Below, piece after piece: positions 53,879 through 61,653 of a DNA stretch of 64,000 bases. The notes beneath the pieces are model-generated. The model was given only the letters and a program-made list of their open reading frames with translations, was not told the DNA's origin and searched no databases. Source of the stretch: Microbacterium invictum (GTDB lineage: Bacteria; Actinomycetota; Actinomycetes; Actinomycetales; Microbacteriaceae); contig NZ_CP139779.1 of assembly GCF_034421375.1 (NCBI RefSeq), forward strand, positions 2,046,001-2,110,000. Reading direction: 5' to 3'. Numbering within the stretch: the first letter of the stretch is position 1; every line of letters starts with the position of its first letter. A program made the position numbers and the translations under genes.

Positions 53879-55729
53879 TCACGACCGGATGCGCGCCCGC
53901 AGCACGTCGATCCGCGCCTGCAGCTGGGCCACGGTGGCGTGAGAGACGGCAGGTCCGCCGCAGATGCGCCGGAGCTCCGCATGGACGGCGCCGTGCGGCT
54001 CTCCGCTCTGCCGCGCATAGAGGCCCACGAGACTGTTCAGAAGCTGGCGCTGCTCCTTGAGCGTCCGGTGCAGAGGTGCCGGCGGTGCGGGTGCGGTGGG
54101 TTCGGACCCGGTCGCGGCAACGGCCTCTCGGACCTTCCGATGACGGCTCTGCCGTGCCTGACGCTGGATTAAGAGCTCGTGGACGTGCTCGGGCTCGAGA
54201 AGCCCCGGAAGACCGAGGAACTCCTCCTCCTCCGGGGTGCCGGGGACGGCCAGCTCGCCGAACTCCTTGCCGTCGAACATGACGCGATCGAAGTGGGCCG
54301 CCGACCCGAGCGCCTGGAAGGTGAATTCCTGCGTGAGCGCGTCGGAGGCCTTCTCCTCCCGCTCGGCGGCATCCATGAGGTCCTCTTCGGCATTCCACTC
54401 GTCGTCACCGTCGCTGTCACGATCCAGGGCGTGATCGCGCTGGCGCTCCAGTTCGTGCGCGAGCGCCAGCAGCTGCGGCACGTTCGGCAGGAACACGCTC
54501 GCTGTCTCGCCGCGCCGCCGGGCACGCACGAAGCGCCCGATTGCCTGGGCGAAGAACAGCGGCGTGGACGCCGAGGTGGCGTAGACGCCCACCGCGAGGC
54601 GTGGGACGTCGACGCCCTCGGAGACCATTCGCACGGCGACCATCCATCGCGACGTCCCCGCCGCGAAAGCCTCGATCCGCGCGGACGCCTCCGCCTCGTC
54701 GGACAGCACCACCGTCGGTCGCTCTCCGCTGAGGGACTCCAGGATCGCCGCGTACGCCCGGGCGGCGGTCTGATCCGTCGCGATGACGAGGCCCCCCGCG
54801 TCGGGCACCTGTTCGCGCACTTCGCTCAGTCGACGGTCGGCCGACCGGAGGACCGCGGGGATCCAGTCCCCCTCGGGGGCGAGCGCAGTGCGCCAGGCCT
54901 GCGAGGTGATGTCCTTCGTGTTGTCCTGACCGAGCTGGGCCTCCATCTCGTCGCCGGTCTTGGTGCGCCACCGCATCTGTCCGGCGTAGACGAGGAAGAT
55001 CACAGGGCGCACGACACCGTCCTCCAGCGCCCGGCGGTAGCCGTAGGCGTAGTCGGTGCGGGAGATGCGGATCCCCTTGTCGTTCGGGTGGTACTCCACG
55101 AACGGAATGGGAGCGGTGTCGCTGCGGAACGGCGTACCCGAGAGCAGCAGACGACGTGTCGCCCGCCCGTACGCCTCACGGAGCGCGTCACCCCAGCTGA
55201 GCGCGTCGCCGCCGTGGTGGACCTCGTCGAGGATCACGAGCGTGCGCGCCGAATCGGTCAGGTGCTGGTGCACCGAGGGCTTCACCGCGACCTGCGCATA
55301 GGTCACGGCGACCCCGTGGTACTGCCGCGACGGAGCGACGAAGCGATTGCTGAACGCCGGATCGAGACGAAGCGAGACCCGCGCGGCGGCGTCGGCCCAC
55401 TGCGTCTTCAGGTGCTCGGTGGGGGCCACGACGACCACGCGGTCGACGACCTGCCGCCGGAGGAGCTCGGTGGCCAATCGCAGCGCGAAAGTCGTCTTCC
55501 CCGCGCCCGGCGTGGCTGCCGCGAGGAAGTCCCTGGGGCCGGAGCCGCGACCGTCGGGGCCGTCGAGCGAGAAGTAGAGGTCCAGAGCCTCGGCCTGCCA
55601 GGCCCGCAGCCGCTGCGCGGTCCCCCACGGCGCCCGCTGCGGCCAGGTCGGCGACAGATGCTCGGCGGCGAAGCTGCCGAGGTGGATGTCCGTCTCGCCG
55701 GCGGTGGGGGTCGGAGCGGCCTCGTCCAC
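53879..55729 (-). CDS. DEAD/DEAH-box (superfamily 2) helicase
   Basis: A 616-residue SF2 helicase. Motif I AATPGAGKTTFALRLA, motif II ILDEVHHGGD, motif III LLSGTPFRSDTAP, motif V/VI RMVSEGVDVPRLAVGVY and AQAIGRFVRARRRGE. After about residue 430 comes an acidic linker and a helical C-terminal region ending in a coiled-coil-like AQLQARIDVLRARIRS. The substrate is unknown. The GTG start is preferred: AAGGGGG precedes it, and the likely -10 (minus-strand TATCGT, 55761-55766) lies between it and the alternative ATG at 55795, which excludes the latter. Confidence 0.88.
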   Translation of the reverse strand: MDEAAPTPTAGETDIHLGSFAAEHLSPTWPQRAPWGTAQRLRAWQAEALDLYFSLDGPDGRGSGPRDFLAAATPGAGKTTFALRLATELLRRQVVDRVVVVAPTEHLKTQWADAAARVSLRLDPAFSNRFVAPSRQYHGVAVTYAQVAVKPSVHQHLTDSARTLVILDEVHHGGDALSWGDALREAYGRATRRLLLSGTPFRSDTAPIPFVEYHPNDKGIRISRTDYAYGYRRALEDGVVRPVIFLVYAGQMRWRTKTGDEMEAQLGQDNTKDITSQAWRTALAPEGDWIPAVLRSADRRLSEVREQVPDAGGLVIATDQTAARAYAAILESLSGERPTVVLSDEAEASARIEAFAAGTSRWMVAVRMVSEGVDVPRLAVGVYATSASTPLFFAQAIGRFVRARRRGETASVFLPNVPQLLALAHELERQRDHALDRDSDGDDEWNAEEDLMDAAEREEKASDALTQEFTFQALGSAAHFDRVMFDGKEFGELAVPGTPEEEEFLGLPGLLEPEHVHELLIQRQARQSRHRKVREAVAATGSEPTAPAPPAPLHRTLKEQRQLLNSLVGLYARQSGEPHGAVHAELRRICGGPAVSHATVAQLQARIDVLRARIRS

Positions 55730-55818
55730 AGCTCCCCCTTCCCGAACACGACGAGTCACCACGATAGACGACGCCCCGGACGCTACCCTCGACATGAGCC
55801 ACGAGCCGAGGAAGCGCC

Positions 55819-56649
55819 ATGTCGACCACCCCCGACCATCCGAGTCCCTATGCCGCCAACCACGAACTGCACCCCTGGCGGCGGTTCGTCGCCCTGGGCG
55901 ATTCGTTCACCGAAGGCATCGGCGACCCCGAACCCGGCTCCCCCGGCGGGCACCGCGGCTGGGCCGACCGGGTGGCGGAGGTGCTCTCGCGGCAGGTGCC
56001 CGACTTCGCCTACGCCAACCTCGCGATCCGCGGTCGCCTGATCCGTCAGATCGTGGACGAGCAGGTCGAACCGGCTCTCGAGCTCAAGCCCGATCTCATC
56101 ACGTTCTCGGCGGGCGGCAACGACGTCATCCGGCCAGGATCCGATCCGGATGTCGTGGCCGACATCTTCCACGATGCCGTGGTCCGGCTGTCGTCCTCCG
56201 GCGCGACGCTGGTGGTGTTCACCGGCATCGACACCAACTTCACGCCGGTGTTCCGCGGCATCCGCGGCAAGGTCGCCATCTACAACGAGAACATCCGCGC
56301 GATCGCCGAGCAGTACGACTGCATCGTCGCCGACCAGTGGGCTCTCAAGGAGGTGCAGGACATGCGCTTCTTCGACGACGACCGGCTGCACTACAACTCA
56401 CTGGGGCATCACGAGGTGGCCCGCATGGTGCTCCGCACCCTCGCGGTGCCCAACGACCTCCACCCCATGGCCCCCGACCCTCTTCCGGTGCGCACCTGGC
56501 GTCAGGCGCGCACGAACGACCTGGTCTGGGCACGCGAGTACCTCGTTCCCTGGGTGCTGCGGCGCCTGCGGCAGCAGTCCTCGGGCGACGAGGTCGTACC
56601 CAAGCGCCCCGAGCCGCTGCCGATCATCCGCTCGACGGACGACGCCTGA
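55819..56649 (+). CDS. SGNH/GDSL hydrolase family protein
   Basis: A 276-residue cytoplasmic esterase/lipase-like protein. Block I is FVALGDSFTEGIGDP (nucleophile Ser), block III SAGGNDVIRPG, and block V DDRLHYNSLGHHEVAR (Asp and His). The rest is a family-typical extension with TWRQARTNDLVWAREYLVPW. The substrate is unknown. GAGGAAG lies 7 bases before the ATG; TACCCT about 30 bases upstream is the likely -10. It diverges from the helicase gene. Confidence 0.9.
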   Translation: MSTTPDHPSPYAANHELHPWRRFVALGDSFTEGIGDPEPGSPGGHRGWADRVAEVLSRQVPDFAYANLAIRGRLIRQIVDEQVEPALELKPDLITFSAGGNDVIRPGSDPDVVADIFHDAVVRLSSSGATLVVFTGIDTNFTPVFRGIRGKVAIYNENIRAIAEQYDCIVADQWALKEVQDMRFFDDDRLHYNSLGHHEVARMVLRTLAVPNDLHPMAPDPLPVRTWRQARTNDLVWAREYLVPWVLRRLRQQSSGDEVVPKRPEPLPIIRSTDDA

Positions 56650-56655
56650 CCGGTG

Positions 56656-57468
56656 TCACTTCACGCCCCGCGTGAGCGCCCACAGGGCGACCGCGCTGGC
56701 TGCGGCGACGTTCAGCGAGTCGACACCACCGGACATCGGGATGGTGACCACCGAGCGGGCGTCGGCGAGACTTCGGCGCGAGAGCCCGTGTCCTTCACCG
56801 CCCAGCAGCAGCGCCACCCGGTCGGGCCGCTCACGGGCGAAGTCCTCGAGGGTCACCGCGTCGTCCGAGAGCGCGAGGGCCGCGACGTGGAAGCCGGCCG
56901 CGGCCAGCTCGGCGGCGCTCGATCGAGGATCGACCAGCCGCGTCCAGGGGACTTGGAAGACCGTTCCCATCGATACCCGGACGCTCCGGCGGTAGAGCGG
57001 ATCGGCGCACCGGGGCGAGACGAGGACGGCATCGGCGCCGAGTCCGGCGGCATTGCGGAAGACGGCGCCGACGTTGGTGTGATCGACGATGTCCTCGAGG
57101 ACGACGACGGTCCTCGCCCCCGCGACGGTCTCGGCGACACTCCGCAGTGCGGGACGGTGCATCGCGGCGAGGGCCCCGCGGTGCACGGCGTAGCCGGTGA
57201 GGGCCTCGGCCACGGCCGGCGAGACGACGAACACCTCGACCTCGGGGATCTCTGCCACCAGCGGCGCGATGTCGTCGATCCACGTGCGCTGCACCAGGAT
57301 TGATCTCGGTCGATGCCCGGCGGCCAGGGCCCGGGCGATCACCTTGGCGGATTCGGCGATGTAGAGCCCCTCCCGCGGTTCGCGAACCCGCCGCAGAGCC
57401 ACGTCGGTGAGGTCACGGTAGTCCGCGAGACGCTCGTCGCGCGGGTCGTCGATCTCGCTCAGCTGCAT
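56656..57468 (-). CDS. TrmH-family (SpoU) RNA methyltransferase
   Basis: A 270-residue SPOUT methyltransferase. Motifs: VVVLEDIVDHTNVGAVFRNA (motif 1), VLVSPRCADPLYRRSVRVSMG, LLLGGEGHGLS (motif 2) and IPMSGGVDSLNVAAASAVAL (motif 3). It 2'-O-methylates ribose in rRNA or tRNA; the exact target is unknown. The start at MQLSEIDDP is chosen because GAGAG lies 8 bases upstream; the frame is open further to 57570 without support. Its 3' end nearly abuts the SGNH gene. Confidence 0.92.
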   Translation of the reverse strand: MQLSEIDDPRDERLADYRDLTDVALRRVREPREGLYIAESAKVIARALAAGHRPRSILVQRTWIDDIAPLVAEIPEVEVFVVSPAVAEALTGYAVHRGALAAMHRPALRSVAETVAGARTVVVLEDIVDHTNVGAVFRNAAGLGADAVLVSPRCADPLYRRSVRVSMGTVFQVPWTRLVDPRSSAAELAAAGFHVAALALSDDAVTLEDFARERPDRVALLLGGEGHGLSRRSLADARSVVTIPMSGGVDSLNVAAASAVALWALTRGVK

Positions 57469-57559
57469 CCGTCCACTCTCTCGCACCCGCCTGTGCGTAA
57501 CATCGCCGAAAAGCGCCGCGCCTAGAATCGGCGACCTACACTCGGCGGAGGGGGTGTCC

Positions 57560-58414
57560 GTGACCGTCACGACCGATCTCGGCTCTCAGACGCCGGCCGT
57601 CGCCGAGGCGCTGGAGGTGCTGCAGGGCCGCCGCGTGGCGATCCTCACCGGCGCGGGGGTGTCCACCGACTCGGGGATCCCCGACTATCGCGGCGAGGGA
57701 GCGCCGGTGCGCACCCCGATGACCGCTCAGGAGTTCCTCGGCGACGTCGCCGCCCGGCGGCGCTACTGGGTGGGTTCCCACCTCGGCTGGCGCGCCTTCG
57801 CCGCGGCGAGTCCGAACCCCGGGCACACCGCGATCGCCGACCTCGAGCACCGCGGCATCGCCGCTGGGGTGGTCACCCAGAACGTCGACGGTCTGCACGT
57901 GCGGGCGGGGAGCCGGCGTGTCGTCGAGCTGCACGGCACGATGCGGCGGGTCTTCTGCACGCACTGCGGCCAGGTGTTCGACCGTCGCGACCTCGCCGCG
58001 CGGGTGGAGCGCGACAACCCGTGGCTGACCGTGCCCGATGCGGTCCCCCTCGGACCGGACGGCGATGTCGTCCCGTCGGCGACGGAGGGATTCGTCCTCC
58101 CCGACTGCACGGTGTGCGGCGGCATGCTCAAACCCGACGTGGTCTTCTTCGGCGAGTTCGTCCCGGCGGAGAAGTTCCGCGAGGCGGAGCAGCTCGTCCG
58201 CAGCGCGGACGCGCTGCTGATCGCCGGCTCGTCGCTGGTGGTCAATTCCGGCATCCGCCTGCTCGAACGCGCGCGCCGCCGGCGGCTTCCCGTCGTCATC
58301 GTCAATCGGGGCCAGACGCGCGGCGACGCACGCGCCACGGTGAAGATCGACGCCGGCACCTCGCCGGTGCTGCGGTTCCTCGCCGACAACCTCCCCGATC
58401 CGTCGCCCCGCTGA
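57560..58414 (+). CDS. Sir2 family NAD-dependent protein deacetylase
   Basis: A 284-residue sirtuin. NAD-binding GAGVSTDSGIPDYRG, catalytic His in VELHGTMRRVF, TQNVDGLH, and four zinc cysteines in CTHC and CTVC. The zinc module carries a longer insert than usual. It removes acyl groups from lysines using NAD+. Two GTGs are possible (57554, 57560); the second is 6-7 bases after GGAGGGG and is preferred. Confidence 0.93.
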   Translation: MTVTTDLGSQTPAVAEALEVLQGRRVAILTGAGVSTDSGIPDYRGEGAPVRTPMTAQEFLGDVAARRRYWVGSHLGWRAFAAASPNPGHTAIADLEHRGIAAGVVTQNVDGLHVRAGSRRVVELHGTMRRVFCTHCGQVFDRRDLAARVERDNPWLTVPDAVPLGPDGDVVPSATEGFVLPDCTVCGGMLKPDVVFFGEFVPAEKFREAEQLVRSADALLIAGSSLVVNSGIRLLERARRRRLPVVIVNRGQTRGDARATVKIDAGTSPVLRFLADNLPDPSPR

Positions 58415-58439
58415 GAGCGGACCGTCAGCCGGGCCCGGG

Positions 58440-58445
58440 TACGCT
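58440..58445 (+). promoter_or_regulatory. -10 element of a leaderless transcript (histidine phosphatase)
   Basis: TACGCT, six bases CGTGCA, then the GTG start at 58452. Confidence 0.55.
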
Positions 58446-58451
58446 CGTGCA

Positions 58452-59078
58452 GTGAGCTCACTGATCATGGTCCGCCACGGCGAGACCGAATGGAATCGGG
58501 CCGGGCGCATCCAGGGGCTCACCGACATCCCGTTGAACGACACGGGGCGCGCGCAGGCCCGACGGGCCGCGGAGGACCTGCGCGACGAGCTCAGGGCCGC
58601 CGGTGCGGATGCCGCGGACGACGCCGTCATCGTGTCCAGCGATCTGGCGCGGGCCGCCGAGACCGCGGACATCATCGCCGCGGCACTGGGGCTCGGCACC
58701 CCACGCCGCTATGCCGGTCTGCGCGAGCGCGCGTACGGGGAGGCCGAGGGTCTTCTCACCGAGGAGTTCCAGCGCCGGTGGGGGCCGTGGCACCTGGCGG
58801 ACGTCCCCGGCGCCGAGACACGCCACGACCTTCGCGGCCGCGCCCTCGAGGCGCTCGCCCTCGCGAGGCACGACGCCGTTGACGCCCACACGGTCGCCGT
58901 CGCCGATCTCCGCCTCATCGTGGTCGCTCACGGAGCACTCATCCGCGAGGTCATCGGTCACGCTACCGACGACCGGCTGCCTGAGCCCGGCGTGCGGCTT
59001 CCGAACGGCTCGCTCCACCGCTTCGCGGTCGAGGACGATGCGCTCCGCCTCGTGATGCCGCTCGACGTCACCCGCTGA
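58452..59078 (+). CDS. Histidine phosphatase family protein
   Basis: A 208-residue phosphoglycerate mutase-like phosphatase. The RHG signature is MVRHGETEWNRAGRIQG; the second catalytic His is in VVAHGALIREV; substrate-region LRERAYGEAEG is present. The substrate is unknown (sugar phosphates or alpha-ribazole phosphate are typical for the family). Its last 11 bases overlap the opposing CoA-lyase gene. Confidence 0.9.
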   Translation: MSSLIMVRHGETEWNRAGRIQGLTDIPLNDTGRAQARRAAEDLRDELRAAGADAADDAVIVSSDLARAAETADIIAAALGLGTPRRYAGLRERAYGEAEGLLTEEFQRRWGPWHLADVPGAETRHDLRGRALEALALARHDAVDAHTVAVADLRLIVVAHGALIREVIGHATDDRLPEPGVRLPNGSLHRFAVEDDALRLVMPLDVTR

Positions 59079-59877
59079 GGTCGGCGCGGTCCAGCACCGA
59101 ACGAGCATGCCGGAGCACCGGCTCATCGATCATGCGCCCCTCGTAGGTGAACACCCCGGGCCGTCCCTCGGCGGCGGCGAGGACACCGCGCGCCCACGCG
59201 ATCGTCGCCTCGTCGGGTCGGTAGGCCTCACGGATCACCGGTACCTGCGACGGGTGGATGCACGCCGTGGCGGTGAAGCCCGATGCCGCGGCGTCGGCCG
59301 CCTCGCGCCGGAGGCCCTTGACGTCGCCGATGTCGAGATGGACGGCGTCGACCGCGGCCTTGCCCTGCGAGCCCGCCGCCAGCAGCACGCGCGCCCGGGC
59401 GTACCGGGCGATGTCGCGGTAGCGGCCGTTGGATCTGCGACTGGACGTGCCGCGGAGGCTCGCCACGAGGTCTTCGGCTCCCCACATCAGGCCCATCACC
59501 TGGTCGTGGGCCGCGAGCTTGTCCGCCGCCGCCACTCCGCGGGCGGTCTCGCAGAGGGCGATGATCGAGAACCGCCTGTCGATGGCGCGCAGCGCCTTGG
59601 TGCTCTCGGCCTTGGCCACCATCACGGTGCGATAGTCGGTCTGGGACAGGGTGGCCATGTCGGAGGCGAAGGCCTCGGTCCCGACCGGGTTCACCCGCAC
59701 GATGACCCGGGACGGATCGAGGTCGGCGTCGATCAGGGCGCCCCGGGCCGCGGTCCTGCGGTCGGGTCCGACGGCATCCTCGAGGTCGAGGATGACCGCA
59801 TCCGCGCGGTCCAGCGCCTTGACGAAGCGTTCGGGGCGATCGGCGGGACAGAACAGGAGAGCCGGCGCGGGCAGCAT
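59068..59877 (-). CDS. CitE-like CoA-ester lyase (HpcH/HpaI family)
   Basis: A 269-residue TIM-barrel lyase. Features: LLFCPADRPERFVKALDRAD, VILDLEDAVG (metal site), VRVNPVGTEAF, ALCETARGV, MWGAEDLVASL and CIHPSQV. The mycobacterial orthologue in the same operon position (Rv2498c) cleaves (S)-citramalyl-CoA and acts as an HMG-CoA-type lyase in leucine breakdown. The ATG is chosen because GAGGGG lies 8 bases upstream; a GTG overlapping the MaoC stop (GTGA) is possible. Confidence 0.9.
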   Translation of the reverse strand: MLPAPALLFCPADRPERFVKALDRADAVILDLEDAVGPDRRTAARGALIDADLDPSRVIVRVNPVGTEAFASDMATLSQTDYRTVMVAKAESTKALRAIDRRFSIIALCETARGVAAADKLAAHDQVMGLMWGAEDLVASLRGTSSRRSNGRYRDIARYARARVLLAAGSQGKAAVDAVHLDIGDVKGLRREAADAAASGFTATACIHPSQVPVIREAYRPDEATIAWARGVLAAAEGRPGVFTYEGRMIDEPVLRHARSVLDRADLSG

Positions 59878-59882
59878 CCCTC

Positions 59883-60485
59883 TCACCCCTCCTCTGCGAT
59901 CGTCGGAGCCGACGTTCCCGACGTGCGGACGGCATCCTCGCACCACATCAGCGCGACCCGGGTGGCGGTGGCGACGACGACCCCGTCCTGATTGCGCCCG
60001 GTGTGGCGCATCGTGACGATTCCCTGTCCGGGGCGGGACGCCGAGCGCCGCGCCTGGAGGATCTCGGTCTCGGTGTAGAGCGTGTCACCGTGGCGGAGCG
60101 GCGCGGGGAAGGTCACATCGCTCATCCCGAGTTGCGCGACCAGAGTTCCCAGGGTCAGCTGCGACACCGATGCCCCGACCATCGTCGACAGCGTCCACAT
60201 CGAGTTGACCAGGCGCTCCCCGAAGGAGCTGTCGGCGGCCCACGCCGCATCGAGGTGGAGAGGCTGCGCGTTCATCGTCAGCGCCGAGAACAGCACGTTG
60301 TCGGTCTCGGTCGCCGTCCGCCCGGGCCGGTGCAGGTAACGGGCGCCCACCTCGATCTGGTCGAAATACAGTCCGCGCTGAAGGATGCCGGCGCGCTCTG
60401 TCCCGGTCTGGTTCGGGCCGGGCTGTACCGGGCCGGGATGTACGGGGCCGGGCTGTTCTGGGTCGTCGTTCACGATGCCGCTCAC
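59883..60485 (-). CDS. MaoC family dehydratase with Pro-rich repeat N-terminus
   Basis: A 200-residue hot-dog-fold hydratase. The catalytic region (ATETDNVLFSALTMNAQPLHLD) has the Asp/His motif of the MaoC-like (R)-hydratases, and a second strand set includes MSDVTFPAPLRHGDTLY. The mycobacterial operon homologue Rv2499c hydrates itaconyl-/mesaconyl-type CoA esters. The first 30 residues are unusual: four imperfect PxQPG-type pentapeptides encoded by a 15-bp tandem repeat. GTG start, 1 base after the acyl-CoA dehydrogenase stop. Confidence 0.9.
   Translation of the reverse strand: MSGIVNDDPEQPGPVHPGPVQPGPNQTGTERAGILQRGLYFDQIEVGARYLHRPGRTATETDNVLFSALTMNAQPLHLDAAWAADSSFGERLVNSMWTLSTMVGASVSQLTLGTLVAQLGMSDVTFPAPLRHGDTLYTETEILQARRSASRPGQGIVTMRHTGRNQDGVVVATATRVALMWCEDAVRTSGTSAPTIAEEG
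60401..60460 (-). repeat. 15-bp tandem repeat (about 4 copies) in the MaoC gene
   Basis: Three close copies of GGCCGGG(C/A)TGTACCG-type units at 60416-60460 and one more diverged copy at 60401-60415. Each encodes a pentapeptide (PEQPG, PVHPG, PVQPG, PNQTG). Being in-frame, copy changes would only lengthen or shorten the N-terminal tail. Confidence 0.75.
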
Positions 60486-60486
60486 G

Positions 60487-61653
60487 CTACCCGCCGAGTC
60501 CCAGTGCCCGCGAGATCACCAGCAGCTGCACCTCGGTCGTGCCCTCGCCGACCTCGAGGATCTTCGAGTCGCGATAGTGCCTGGCCACCGGGTACTCGTT
60601 CATGAAGCCGTTGCCCCCGAAGATCTGCGTCGCATCGCGGGCGTTGTCCATCGCGGCGTCGCTCGCGGTGACCTTGGCGATGGCCGCCGCGGTCTTGAAC
60701 GGCTTCCCCGCGTCCCGCAGCCGGGCGGCGTGAAGCCAGGCGAGTCGGGCGTTGTGGACGCGCGCCTGCATCCGGGCGAGCATGAACTGGATCCCCTGCC
60801 GGCTCGCCAGCGGCGCAGCGAAGACCGTACGCGACCGGGCGTAATCGACGGATGCCTCCAGGCACCCCTCGGCTGCGCCGGTGGCGAGCGCGGCGATGGC
60901 GATGCGTCCCTCATCGAGGATGTGCAGGAAGTTCGCGAATCCCCGCCCCTCCTCGCCGAGCAGGTGCGAGGCGGGGACGCGCACGTCGGTGAACGTCAGC
61001 GGATGGGTGTCGGACGCCCGCCATCCCACCTTGTCGTAGCCGTGCTCGACCGTGAACCCGGGCGTCCCGTGGGGGACGATGATCGTGGAGATCTGCTTAC
61101 GGCCGCCACTCTCGCCGGTGACGGCGGTGACGGTGACGAACCGCGTGATGTCGGTGCCGGAGTTGGTGATGAACTGCTTCGACCCGTTGATCACCCACTC
61201 GTCGCCGTCACGACGCCCCGTCGTGCGGGTGGCCCCGGCGTCCGAACCCGCCTCGGGTTCGGTCAGCCCGAATCCGGCGAGCGCCCGTCCGGCGAGGAGA
61301 TCGGGGAGGTACTCGGCCCGCTGCGCGTCGGTGCCGAACCGGTGGATCGGCATGGCCCCGAGGCTCACGCCGGCTTCGAGGGTGATCGCGATCGACTGGT
61401 CGACGCGGGCGAGCGCCTCGATCGCGAGGCACAGGGCGACGTAGTCCCCGCCCTGTCCGCCGACCTCCTCCGGGAACGGCAGACCGAACAGTCCCATCTC
61501 CCCCATCTGCGCCACCACATCCAGCGGCAGGGTGTGCGTGCGGTCGGCCTCGTACGAGACGGGCGCGACGACCTCGTCGGCGAACTCGCGCACCAGCTGG
61601 GCCAGTTCGAGCTCGGTCTCCTCGAGGGCGTACTCACTCAGTGGAATCGTCAT
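60487..61653 (-). CDS. Acyl-CoA dehydrogenase
   Basis: A 388-residue FAD enzyme. Features: the N-terminal helical domain, FGLTEPEAGSDAG, WVINGSKQFITNSGTD, FTDVRVPASHLLGEEGRGF, and the C-terminal QIFGGNGFMNEYPVARHYRD. By operon position (equivalent to FadE19 of M. tuberculosis) isovaleryl-CoA is the likely substrate, which would start leucine catabolism after transamination. Its start overlaps the end of the biotin-carboxylase gene by 20 bases. Confidence 0.93.
   Translation of the reverse strand: MTIPLSEYALEETELELAQLVREFADEVVAPVSYEADRTHTLPLDVVAQMGEMGLFGLPFPEEVGGQGGDYVALCLAIEALARVDQSIAITLEAGVSLGAMPIHRFGTDAQRAEYLPDLLAGRALAGFGLTEPEAGSDAGATRTTGRRDGDEWVINGSKQFITNSGTDITRFVTVTAVTGESGGRKQISTIIVPHGTPGFTVEHGYDKVGWRASDTHPLTFTDVRVPASHLLGEEGRGFANFLHILDEGRIAIAALATGAAEGCLEASVDYARSRTVFAAPLASRQGIQFMLARMQARVHNARLAWLHAARLRDAGKPFKTAAAIAKVTASDAAMDNARDATQIFGGNGFMNEYPVARHYRDSKILEVGEGTTEVQLLVISRALGLGG

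Noticed and set aside
55730..55795. Longer N-terminus for the SF2 helicase from the ATG at 55795
   Set aside because: The likely -10 lies inside this stretch and a ribosome-binding sequence precedes the internal GTG at 55729.
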